From assembly GCA_023653785.1 (NCBI GenBank), contig JAMKCH010010218.1, forward strand, positions 1 through 64,000: 64,000 nt of DNA, read 5' to 3'. Under the pieces are notes generated by a model that was not told the origin of the DNA, did not search any database, and worked only from the letters and a program-made list of their open reading frames with translations. Below, in pieces: positions 1 through 11,300 of this stretch. The position numbers and the translations under genes are program-made. Source of the stretch: Ophioderma brevispina (taxonomy: Eukaryota > Echinodermata > Ophiuroidea > Amphilepidida > Ophiodermatidae). Numbering within the stretch: the stretch's first letter is position 1; every line of letters begins with the position of its first letter.

Positions 1-2200
1 AAAATGAACAAATATCATACGAAAACGTGAAAGGGTTTCAACAAGAAGTTTTTGTACTATCTTTAAAAAAATGAAGTGAAAATAAGTTACTACATTAGTG
101 CTTGTTTGTGACCTTTCCACAAACAAAGCTCTCCATTGACGCCTGTATAACAAATTTTAGTGACAAGTCACCGACGCTGAATTCGCGCATGTGTAGTACA
201 TTCGGGTGACTGACCTAAATATACACACAATCGAATGTGTGTACATTGTACGTGTCATGCAAACCATGTTTGACCGCGCCCACAAACACGTGTCCGCGCA
301 TATACTTATGACAGCAATCAATACTCCATTGCAATTCCCAGTTCAAACTTGGTTCCACTGCCGGAAAATAGCCATGCATATTTCATTGTCACCTTATTTA
401 AAGTGATTGTCACCTTGCAATGATGACACTGTGGGTTCAGGAATGATCTAAGTAATACCGACACACATAGTAGATCTCACTAGTCACATTATATCGCGCA
501 TAATCTACCATTATTTAGGAGTACTTTTTCAACCCTCAATTTCCGGGATTGACTCATGGCGCAACGGTACTGACATAAAAACAACACAAAAACTGAACAA
601 CGGAAAGTCTTATTTAAATTCTGTTTTCAGCTTCCGATAGCCGAGACCATACCGGATTTTTCCCATTATCATTGCGAATATAATTTTTACCACCCGAGGT
701 CTAAAAAGTCTCTGGAACGTCATGACACACATCAGAATTTCAAATCCTCCCCGCAGGCTGTATCGCAAAATATGAAACGTCAGGATCAGTAATAATTACT
801 GGGCGGCGCTCTTCATTGTCAAAATGTAATTGAAAGAAGTGTGTCGTGCTTTCTGTGTTACAATTGTCCTTGTTGTTGTTAACTTTTAATTAACTAACAT
901 CGCTGATTGGAATCTTTTTTTACTTAATTACATCTACAGCAATCAATTACTTTGCCAGCATCAACAGGTGTAACCTTTAGTAAATTGCCTAACTATTTTT
1001 GCACAATTTACCGTACTTAATACATGTTAGGTTTGGTGTTAACATTTCTAAATGAAATAAGGGTATTTTGTTGAATATTTCTCATTAAACATATGTTTTA
1101 TGGCTAAAGCACTAAAAAATAATAAAATAAATCTGAACTGGCGCGATTCCAACTGAGGCTCCTTTTGCCGTGAGTTCAGCAAAAAAAAATGGGGCGCCCC
1201 CGGATCGTCGCTTATACAGTCAAGACATCTACAATCTACGTCTAGTAAAGAACACAGCCCTAAAAATAATATTTTTATTTAAACTTATTACCACTACTAA
1301 CATGCATCTTGGATTGACTAATAACGTGATTTTCACAATAAAAAGGATAAAAAAAGACAATACTTGACCGTATTTAAAAATCAGCAAATACTTTTTTGTC
1401 CAAATTTCCAGGCCTATACGACTAAGTTTAAGAGCTGCTCCTATTTGAACTTGAATATTCCACTTATTATCACTATTATGGAGTTTCAAATTATAGTTAT
1501 TACAGGAAAATACTGTAACTATTTCAGAAACACGGCAGCAATTCTGCCAACAAAATCCCATAAACTGCAGCTTTATAGTTTCCATCCAAATTCACTTTAT
1601 ATTTTACCGTTTAGTGCATTATGTTTTACCAAAATTAAAGATCTATGGTCCGGTCGCTAATAGTCTCGTCCCCAGGGACCCCAGATTTTAACCGAAGTGG
1701 TCAAAATTTTGGTTATCAGAAGAAAGCTACTATTTTTCTCATTTACCCTGTGTAATATATATTAGGGCTAAAGGATATTTGGTTTGGATGTTATGAGCGA
1801 AAATATGCCCCATTTTGGTCGACCAATATTAGTTTTATAAAGTACTCTATGGGGATTACAAAATAATGTTTTTAGCTCTCATTTCAAAACGGGTATCAGC
1901 GCGAAACTTTACAGATAAGGTTTGGAGGTGAAGGCCATACTCTCAAGATTAAAAATGTATAGACTTATATGCACCGTAAAATTTTGGTTGACATTTGTGG
2001 ATAGGCCTACTAAGTTAGTTTGTTCGTCAGTGCTTTTTATTTTCAACACATTCACAATCTCTGTAATAACTCGCCAAATATATAATATTTCAGTGTTTCG
2101 ATGAATTCAATTTTTAAGTATACTGTAATTTTCACAATTCTATTTCTATTTCATCATTTAAAAATTAAAATCTTGCAAAAATTTATGTTTTTAGTGTGGC
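1..2200. other. No gene recognised
   Basis: AT-rich sequence with short open frames on both strands, the longest about 118 codons on the minus strand near 1.2-1.6 kb. That frame overlaps an open frame on the plus strand and matches no family I recognise. No repeat structure stands out. Confidence 0.6.
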
Positions 2201-2242
2201 AAATTGTCTCAGATACAGCTCACACATTGTACTGATATAAAC

Positions 2243-2940
2243 CTCGACCAGAATTTAAGGCTACACAGTGTTGATAGGAGAGCGGGTTTGGACTGCAAAA
2301 TGTCGACAATCCCTCCCTCGGTATACAACAAAACGAAACCACTTCTATGCGAAAGATTTAAAACAAAAATGGTGGTTGTGGTCAAAAAACTTTGGTGGCA
2401 GGGGTGGTTTGTTTTTGGGTAAAAAATCACGATTTGAGCTAAAAACTTAAGAAAATCAAGAATTATAATATTTCTTAGCAAAACAAATTTAATCATTCAT
2501 GCAATACTATCAACTCTGAAATTTATAAAGCTTCGTTTATAGAGGGTCTAGGATTTTAGCCCCAAGTCACTGTTTTTTCATAAAAAACATCCCTTTTTAT
2601 CACATGGTCACCACACCGAGTATGCCTGAACCCTTTAATGCAATGTATATAACCTATATCAATACAAAAAGGATACCATAAAAATTAAGATTGTAACTAT
2701 TTTACTTTAAAAAAATTTAAAAAATAATAATTTCGTTAAGTTGCGCCCAAAATGCATTTTCGGCCCTATAAACATCATCCGCCACAAAGAGTTCAACACA
2801 ACCCTCAGGTTCTTAAATCTAATATATTATCCTTCAAATAAAGATGGTTGTGTTTTGGTGTACCGAGGGGAGGATGAAATCGAAACTAGAGCAGTCTTGC
2901 AAAGCGGCCGCTCCGTTAAGATGGAATCTCGCAATATTCC
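2243..2940. repeat. Decayed long inverted repeat
   Basis: A segment around 2303-2340 (CCCTCCCTCGGTATACA and flanks) is an imperfect reverse complement of 2843-2885 (TGTACCGAGGGGAGGAT and flanks). Similarity seems to extend outward for a few tens of bases. This fits an old terminal-inverted-repeat element, but ends and target duplication are not clear. Confidence 0.3.
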
Positions 2941-3149
2941 CATTGATCGATAGATTCACTTTTATACGCGTGTCGACGGTGGGCTTTCGGTACAGCAAAC
3001 AGGACGAATGAAGATTGGTCTGTTTGAAAGACTTTCATTTGGCGTTAGGGTATGCTTCCAAAAGTGAAAATCTATTTATATTTAAAAATTTGGAATGTTA
3101 TTTTTATGTTGTCTCAATATTTGGTGTGTGAAAAGAGCTTTGTGATATG

Positions 3150-6100
3150 TATTATAATATGCAAAAAACTCATTGCGCCAGACGGTCGGTTGGACTGGTT
3201 TGGAAAGGACTCATGACTATCTAACCAGCGAGATAAAAAAGACCAATATGCCCAGTACAGCATACATAAAATTTTTCCAGTTTTAATAATTCTTTACATC
3301 ATTTTGAATGAGTCCAGTGTAGTCCCTTAGTACTCATTTTCATTTGGTAAATATGAAACGGCCTAAAATCAAAATTAAATGAGAATATTATCACCAACAG
3401 TAGTGCAAATAGCAAGAATCCTTATTAACAATTACCAGATGGCAGTTTGTTTTACTTTTCAACCATTCAATAACGTCAGCCAAATTTAAAAACTGAATTG
3501 ACAAGTACAAAACCTAGGCAATAAGGGTTCTCTCACTTTACAGAAAGTACAATGAGGGTGTATTCAATTACCAACTCTAAATAAAAATGAATTAGTCCCA
3601 AAATTCTATGTATTAACCGAAATTGAAACTACCTTAACTTTGTAGTATGGAAAATTTTAAATGACCATATTAAAGATAAGGGGGCCATTTTTTTCATCTA
3701 CCAACATCGAGTTATTGTGGCCACTTCTTGACAACATATTCCTTTGCACCTTTTTTGATGAAATTAGAATTATCATAAATTCTTCTGGAACCTTTCTTGT
3801 CCTTTAACATCATCCCACAAGTAAACGGTTGGTACGGACCGTGTCAATGTGGTTTCAATTTTGTTAACCAACTGGCTGATAGCATTTGTTAAACCCAACT
3901 TAACAAGACCTCCATATTCAAGAAAGTTGGTACGAATCTTGAACTTGTTCTTTAACATCATTAAATGAAAGAAAATGTGACATCCTTATCCAGCAGTCCA
4001 TTACAATGTCCACACCATTTTTGACAGGCGTAATAATACCAATGTCTTTTACCAATTCTTAAATATTATCATTATACCACAAGGAACATTGTCATACATC
4101 ATTTTAATATATTTGTTGATGGACTTGTACATTAGACCAAGCCGAAAAAAACATCTTTCCAAAATGGATTAAGGAGAATGGGATGTCAAATAAGATAATA
4201 ATTTCATGGAACCCGCCTTCAATATCAATAATAAGCTTAATCTTAGTAGTCTGTACAGAAAAGGATCGACCCATTCGTATCATATTTTTAGGACGTCTGC
4301 GGATACAAGTAGTTTTAAAGCATGTATATAGGATTGGTGTCAACCATCCTGACCCCACCCTTCATCATAATTTGTATCAGTGGATTTCTTGTTCAACACG
4401 TCAACCCTTTCCAAATAAAGAATCATAATACGATTTGAGTCTGTAACAAATTCAAAAAGGTGGATCCGGAAGAGTTAATATCAAATATGTATATTTTTGA
4501 TACGAGCAATGATTCACGACCGTTACTATACCAACACGTAAGATTAGTCTCGAACCAGGGGTGAATAGGTTTTAATTGACACCATGCCCCTATCATAATT
4601 TCACCCCACCATATTTTCGAGAAAACAGAAAAATTAATCGAAAGTCTTAACAAATTCCAAATATTACTAATTTAACCTCGTAGTGTACCCACAGATAGCC
4701 TCAATGTGCTCTTTAGATCCTATCCAGGCTTGCAAGGGTTTTGGAATATAACTTTAAGGACAGAAATTTAGCAAAATATTTAAAATATTGAAGGCTTCTT
4801 TCATAGAACTTTGGAACCATCTAAAAAATGACGGATTCATCTGCGTACTGTGAGAGAGACGGAAATTCAAACCATCATCAATACGGATACTTTTAAACTT
4901 CTTATTACGTCGAATAATCGTCTACCCAACACTCAGCACACAAATAAATAAGTAGGGCTCAGCCCGCCCCCTGTCTGCAGCCTCGATCCACCCGAATGCT
5001 CGGACAAGAACCATTTCCTAACACAGAGGCTGGATTAGGCTTCATTATAAAATGTCTGAATCCAGTATTCTTAATGGGGCCAAATTAAACTTGTCTAAAA
5101 CATTCAAAGAAATTATGGGAAAACTGAATCAAAGGCCTTGTCAAAAATCAAACATAAGAAATAGACCAGGGATATTATTCTCAGTAAAACTATTAAATTA
5201 CATTAAACGAATATTTTCCCCAATATAACGGCCTGAATAAAAACCTTTTTGATGTTAAATGCAATTAAGTATGGAAGAAAAACGTTTTATTCTATTATCG
5301 ATACAGCTGAAGCCAATTTATAGTTAAATTGCGCAAAAGAAAATGGACGCCAAGATTTTTCATGAGATGACGAGATTTATCACCTTAGGTATAAGGTAAT
5401 GCTACCAAATTTTTGGGGCTGTGCGAGCTTACCCGTAATTATAAAGATAATTTAAAGAAGCGGAGTAACGACCATGAAAAATCTGAAAAAAGAAAAAACA
5501 TTATTAAAATTCAAAACTAAACCATCAGAGCCGGGAGATTTACCGTTTGGTATTTTTGAGGCAAATTAAGCTCATTCATATGTAATAGGGCCCTCTATAT
5601 GCTCATTCCTGTAAGTCACTTAGGGTGGGAAGATTAATGCTGTCAAAAAAACATTAATCTCATAGTATCTAAATATCAGATTTGAATACAGTTCTTATAA
5701 GAATCTCATGGTTAATTAAGTATCTCTTTAGAATTGGTTAAATAATTATCATCCACTTTCAAAATATATTAATGGTCTTATTAACACAATGCACGTTTAT
5801 GCCATATTTAAAAAATACTTGATGGATTCTCGCCTTGCTCAAAACAGCGTGTTTTAGATCTTATGAGACCCCCATTCATTTTCTGTACGCAACTGAACCA
5901 GATCATTCTGCTGGACGTTAACAAATCTTTATTACTAAGATCACCTTGAGAAACTGCCATAAATAATTGATTAATCTCATTTTCGAGATCACGCTCAATT
6001 CTATAGCCTCCTTTTTCTGAAAGCAGAATAAGAATCAGTCTTACTTCTTATTTCTAATAAAATCATTTCAAAAAAACAATGTCATTAATGGTGAACTGAT

Positions 6101-7003
6101 GTCCTCGATGAATATTATTGAGATTTGAGCGAAGATATGGAAAAGCAGGGCATATGCATGGACGATTTCGGCAATGGGTGTTTTACCAACTTTACAAAGT
6201 TATCATCTTTAAGCAGGGAATTATTAAACTTCCAATAGCCGGTCCTCTCTCAACGCTGCTTAAAAGTCAAATTAAATCAATTAAAGAGTGGTCAGTACGA
6301 TAACATGACTTAATATCACAATGAAGAGAACTTTAGAATTGATTTCCGACGAAAATAAAAAAATAATCTAACGTGATTGTTTTAATGGATTATATCTTCT
6401 CCAAGTAAATTTCGTAAATTGGGATTATTAATTCACCATGAATCAATCAATTCAAAGAGTCACAAAACTTTAACTATCTGCCTGAGCTTAGGAGTATTTA
6501 TTTCTTGTGTAATTATCTGAATCAAGTTCCTCATTCATGACCAAGTTCCAGTCCCCGCAATGTAAACATGGGGATTATGGAACTCATTAAGCTATTTACT
6601 TATATCATAAAAAATGGGGGCTATAGTTTGGACATGAAAAAAAAACCAGTAATTCAACGTAAAAACTATCAAACCATTAAATGTCAAAATCCAGAGCAAT
6701 CATACTCCCTTCTTTATCAAACGCGATTGCTTGACATGGAATTCAAAATTATTATTAAATAAAAAGGGTACCCTCTAGAGTGCTTTTGAATGAATTAAAA
6801 TAGCAATCGAACCCCCACTCGGCCCGTACCATACTTTCAATTTCTTTGTAGAATGAAGCAATTCTGTGCAGAGGGCAAGAGATAGAACAATTCTTATTTC
6901 TCAAAAAATTAAATATATCCCTCCTCTTAAATGGATCGGCTAAGCCTCTACAATTCATAGATGCAAAGGAGAGATCACCCTTTTTATTACCTAACTTTGC
7001 CAT
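3150..7003 (-). mobile_element. Tx1/L1-like non-LTR retrotransposon, decayed
   Basis: The minus strand carries an apurinic-like endonuclease followed by a reverse transcriptase and a C-terminal cysteine motif, in the order expected for ORF2 of an L1/Tx1-type LINE. The element is split across all three frames by many indels. No ORF1 was recognised beyond 7003, and neither a poly-A tail nor a target duplication could be fixed, so the ends are approximate. The few intact stretches suggest an old insertion with no remaining activity. Confidence 0.85.
3150..7003 (-). pseudogene. LINE ORF2 pseudogene (endonuclease + reverse transcriptase)
   Basis: Start chosen at 7003, where the frame opens with MAKLGNKKGD and then LSFASMNCRGLADPFKRRD, a typical endonuclease N-terminus. 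GDWNLV, the endonuclease metal/catalytic motif, is at about 6545-6556. The RT block with ITLxPK and a RPISLLN-like segment lies at about 5310-5415. The polymerase catalytic box reads YADE at 4836-4847 instead of the usual YADD. A KxxxAWIGS block follows, then a C-terminal CTFC zinc-knuckle-like motif at 3540-3551 with HLFxxC downstream. Intact L1/Tx1 ORF2 proteins are over 1,000 residues; this one is cut into many fragments. In the living element it would nick target DNA and copy the element RNA. The copy is clearly non-functional. Confidence 0.8.
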
Positions 7004-8531
7004 TTTAAAACAAAGGTATAACCCCAGCTACCATTACTCGCAATGCAAGCGCGTGCACAATTACCGGTACTTTTATTGTTATACGTCCACACAAACAAAC
7101 AATTAATTCGAAAGTCACCATAACGCCAATCATGCACGTTGCGTTCATGCTTATTTAAAGTAGCTAAGTTTAGCTCAGGATCGATATGCAGAGACAGTTG
7201 CCTGCCACTTATGCAATGGGCAAGGAATATTTTCACGTAGCAGTCCTCGGAAGCAGGCGGGAATACTCTTACAATTGACGCACCGGAGGGGAAATATAAA
7301 GTAGGTATAATTGTACTGAAATCGATACCAACTTTTTGGCCATATCCTAATGATTAAAAAAGGTATAGTTTGGCCTATGGTTATAGTTTAATAGTTATAG
7401 GGAAATAAAGGGTCAAGGTCATCCTGGGGTAACATTTGCAGAATGGTCCGATTCTTTTCAAAATGGTCCCAAAATCTTCATATACAAAGGACCAGGAAAT
7501 TCTTTCACTCATTTCACCATTTGGTCACGTAATTTGAGGTCAAAATATAACAATGGTCTACATATCCTATGGGGTCACTAATACCTACCATCAAATGTAC
7601 ATACTTAAATGTCCAATGCAGAACAAATATGCGTGTTCTGTTATATGATATGACCAGACAAACAATTTGAGACTAGTTTCATCAAAATCGGAACACTCTG
7701 AAAGAATTACCACAGGAGACCTTGAACCGTTATGAGCCCTTATCCGCAAATAAATGACCGTAGATATGGCAAACGATACCTTCTTTAAACTTCAGACCAG
7801 ATGATGAAAGTTGTGTAGGTTTCAAAACCTCTGGACCCCTGTACAAAAGTTTCCTCCAATTGTTTACAGTCCCCATTGTTGATTTTCTAGACTTTGGACG
7901 CATTTTTCTGTGACAGTTAGAAGTGTGATATTCAAAAATTGTTTCTGTTGCAATTTTTAGGTCAACAAAACAACTTTCTGGCTCAAGTGTCACAAGCTTT
8001 CAAGAAGGCATGGGGACTGATGTTGGCCTGTGGCCTTGTCAAGGCATTTTGATTGATATGTACGTCATTTGACTGATCCCTCAAAGAACACCAAAGCGGG
8101 TTGAGCGGTGCGATCCTGGAGCACCCACTCTGGGTTCATCTGCGGGTAAACATCAGTACAAATTGATATATGGTTATGAGGCGGTATGATATTTTAACGC
8201 GCGATATGTTTGGAGATAAAATGAAAATACAGACAGATTGGTAAAAAATTAAGATTTAAAGCAATAAGCAGCACATTTTTGAAGAGGGCCCATTTAAATT
8301 TTAAGTTTTTTTTGCACAGTTGTTTGGTATTGGCTGTAAACATACTGTGAACGGGTAGAGCTACAAATTATCTCTGTGTCGTAAAACGAGGAATTTTTCG
8401 TAATTTTTTTAGCAAAATTAATATCGGAGATATCCGATAATAATTCAATGGCTGATGGAAACGTCCAGTCCAATATGGAATAACAGTGAAATCGCGCCAT
8501 GGACGTATCTACGCTCGTCCATAAGTTGACA
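7004..8531. other. No gene recognised
   Basis: Begins at the 5' side of the LINE; part may be its untranslated or ORF1 region, but no motif supports this. The 87-codon minus frame at 7730-7993 matches nothing I recognise. Confidence 0.5.
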
Positions 8532-8835
8532 AATTTGGAGCGCTCTTCAAAAAGGTGATATTACTGCTTAAAGTTAGAGGTAATTTATTGAGGTTGGCAT
8601 ATTTCATCATGGACGGTAATAAATTTAGGCATTTTCAGTTCTGCCGTTAAGTTCAATCGGGGGGATCCCAATTCTAATTACAAACGCTTATTTATGATAA
8701 ATACGCTTTTTGAGGCAGGGTTGTTCGCAGATATAGTTTTACTAGGCATTACCCAACACCAAAATGTGCTGCAAAAATATCAATTTTGAAAATAATTGGG
8801 GACGCTCTTCCAAAGATGTGCTGTGATTGTTTAAT
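8532..8835 (+). repeat. Two copies of a dispersed GCGCTCTTC repeat
   Basis: Copies at about 8532-8578 and 8776-8835 share the pattern AATTGGGGACGCTCTTCC / AATTTGGAGCGCTCTTC followed by an A-rich run and a T-rich tail. Related sequence occurs at 51757-51812 (minus) and 52240-52310 (plus). The family probably derives from one DNA transposon, but its ends are not defined here. Confidence 0.45.
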
Positions 8836-8853
8836 AATTTTAAAAGTACCTAC

Positions 8854-8967
8854 CTCATCTACCACCCAAATAATGAAGCGGTAAATCAGCCTGGTGCTTG
8901 TATATCTTCTTCGCAAGTCCCTTTCAAAATTGGCTGCTAAATATCGCCTTAAACTTGAGGATATCAT
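8854..8967 (-). other. Possible orphan exon
   Basis: A 38-codon stretch, open from a CACAG acceptor-like site at 8968 to a GAG|GTAGGT donor-like site at 8854, translates to an Arg-rich segment (MISSSLRRYLAANFERDLRR then RYTSTRLIYRF). The polypyrimidine tract is weak and no neighbouring exon was found. It lies next to the dispersed repeat, so it may be transposon-derived. No family is recognised. Confidence 0.22.
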
Positions 8968-9861
8968 CTGTGCGAATTTCTACCACCCTCTTGACGTTAT
9001 GTGATGATCATGCGTAATAGAAGCAAATGCAGTTATCAGTTGCACTTCCAATTGTAAAGCCATTGCACCGCCCAATATGCTGATGCGCAAGTGGTTACTT
9101 TCAGTACGAACAAGATACCATTCAAGTGGTTAAGAATCTGCTGCACATTAGGTAAGATGAAATCAGGATTTCATTTACATAGTAAACGTGACTACTAAAA
9201 TATATGTACTTATAATGGTACGAAGATTGTCTTTGGCTGGTACACCAAAAGGGTTGTATTGGTCACGCTTATTTGATTCATTAAGGTGTTTTAAAAGTAG
9301 TTTAAAAGACACTAGTGATTTGATAAATCATGAAAAGTCGCAAAATCATCAAAAATCAGATTTTGCATGTATGTAACAGTACAAGTATACATACATACAT
9401 GCCAATGATAAGGACCAGAACCAACCTAATAAGGGACAGAATCGGAAATTTTAGTCATACGTCCGTTCGGACACTTACTAAAACCCGTAATTGAATGGGA
9501 AAATCGTATAATGGAACACTGCCTTTTTTCCTTTTCTGTCAATTCTACAGGTGGAAAACAGGTAAAACTTACAGGACTTATCCTCACTTTGAAGCTATTA
9601 CCTGCAAATTTCAATATTTTTCAAAAATCACACTCGACTAGTGTATTTAATCCTGATGGTAAATATTTTCTACGAAGCCTGTCAGTCTTTTAGGCATGCG
9701 GAATATTAATCGGAATAAGTATTCCCAAAGGAAAGAGGGCACGATTGGTGGCACACATTTTTTATGACAAGCGAGATTTCAACATAGTATGGACAAGGAG
9801 TTCGCAGCCAGGGGGTCACGACCCCATTAAAACAAACAAACAAACAGTTTCACACCGAATA

Positions 9862-10357
9862 ATTTACATACGCTCTCCTGTGGGAGAGCGTTAGCGGTTA
9901 GGGTGATTGCCTGTGGCGCAAATCTATCAAAAATCCCGGGTTCGAATCCCGGTGGGGTCACTTGCTGGGATTTATTCGGGTGCTCAATTCTGGATTTAAT
10001 CTGTATACGAGCTATTGATTAAATACAGAATACCGCTCTCCTCCATTGTTCACTTGGAATTGGGCAAATGAATCATGAAAGCATCCCGTCCTTCGGAGGG
10101 GACGTTAAGCCGTCGGTCCAGTGTACAAAGTGTCACAACTGTTTATGTTCATCGCAGTCAGTGTCGAATAAGAGTAGGGTGTAAACCCCTGACTGTTCCC
10201 AATCCGACCCAGTCTAAAAAAAAGTGGGCCATGTTAGGAGCGTCCGTATCGTGGATACACGCGGCCCCGGATCAGCTTACTCAGTTGAATAAATCCTGAC
10301 ACCACCACAAGCCATTACTAATGACATGTGGACACGCTAAGAAGAAGATTTACATAC
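9862..10357 (+). mobile_element. Complete tRNA-derived SINE with target-site duplication
   Basis: The element is bounded by a perfect 10-bp direct repeat, ATTTACATAC, at 9862-9871 and 10348-10357. Inside is a tRNA-like head with an A box (TTAGCGGTTAGGGTGA, from 9891) and a canonical B box (GGTTCGAATCC, about 9939-9949). A central block near 10085-10200 contains CCGTCCTTCGGAGGGGACG and AAGAGTAGGGTGTAAACCCC, which resemble the conserved central domain of HAmo/Nin/V-type SINEs as I remember it. The 3' part to 10347 has no clear LINE tail that I could name. The element is non-coding; it would use RNA polymerase III and be copied by a partner LINE. Confidence 0.8.
9884..9960 (+). tRNA. tRNA-like SINE head (not a functional tRNA)
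   Basis: The T arm folds well: CCGGG (9936-9940), loop TTCGAAT, CCCGG (9948-9952). The expected acceptor partner for TGGGGTC (9953-9959) is missing on the 5' side. There the sequence instead forms an 8-bp hairpin, CGCTCTCC TGTG GGAGAGCG (9871-9890). No clean anticodon stem was found. I read it as the Pol III promoter head of the SINE. Confidence 0.5.
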
Positions 10358-10704
10358 CAATCAAGTAAACCGAGAACCTTTAGGCAATTATAACATAAGA
10401 AGGTCACGAACCAGTCTGAAGGGAGGATTTAGAGAGAACTTAACACAACTCTGATGTGTTTTAAAGCATTTCCGTTGTGCGACTTAAGCCACTGGAATAA
10501 AACCCCTCCGGAACCAAATTGCTTGATTTACATACAAAGACACTGTTTCCCTCTAAGCACCATCACTAAGCATTTAATAATTACCGTAAACAGTCTCAAA
10601 GCGCTGTTGCCAATTATTATTACGCCGCCTTCAGGAAATCGCCAAATCAATTCGCTTCATCTGGGTGGCTGATCAAAGACATGCCTTACAAGCGCACATG
10701 CATT

Positions 10705-10772
10705 TGCGGTCCATTGATATTCCTAGTTTAATATTCAATGCGGTCCATTGATATTCCTAGTTTAATATTCCT
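10705..10772 (+). repeat. 34-bp tandem duplication
   Basis: The segment starting TGCGGTCCATTGATATTCCT at 10705 is repeated exactly from 10739, giving two copies with a period of 34 bp. Confidence 0.85.
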
Positions 10773-10944
10773 CATAACAGCTCCCCAGATTTCGCTTGGG
10801 TCGATGAGGCAATTAAGACATTTATGTACAAACTGTAATATAATAATAAATATAATCCGCTAAATGCGCACCAGAACACTGAGCAGCCAACTACTACAAC
10901 AATTCGGAAATCATTCCCGTAACGTTCTATCCTTTTTAAGTATA

Positions 10945-11300
10945 AACGAGAGAAAATTGTACTCTCGTAAAGAGTAGTACAATTTTCGTAAATAGTAGTA
11001 CAATTTTCGTAAAGAGTACATGTTAATTGTGAAAATCTCTCCAAAAGAGTGAAAATTAATTCAAAAGGAATGAAAAGTCGCTCCAAACCAGTAAATTTTC
11101 ACTCTTTGAAGAGTGCCTACAGCGCCTACTCTTTTAGTAGTGGGTCCTGTAAAAGAGTGAAATTTCACTCTTTTGGGTGACTTCACTCCTTTTGAGTGAT
11201 TTTTTACTTTTTTGGAAGTAAATTTTCACACTTTTAAAGTGATTTTTACAAATGCCATTCGTTACAAGAGTGAAAATTTTCACTCTTTTACATTTAGACG
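10945..11300. repeat. Palindromic GAGTGAAA / TTTCACTC cluster
   Basis: About a dozen AAGAGTGAAA or TTTCACTCTTT words alternate in both orientations, for example AGAGTGAAATTTCACTCT near 11154-11172 and GAGTGAAAATTTTCACTC near 11269-11286. A short triplicated TAGTACAATTTTCGTAAA unit precedes them at about 10975-11020. The same words recur at 22600-22745, so this is a dispersed family. Confidence 0.7.

Noticed and set aside
1229..1660. 118-codon (minus) and 98-codon (plus) overlapping frames
   Set aside because: They overlap on opposite strands, are AT-driven in composition and have no recognised domain.
9884..9960. Functional tRNA gene
   Set aside because: The acceptor stem cannot pair and no anticodon stem is clear; the target duplication shows it is a SINE head.
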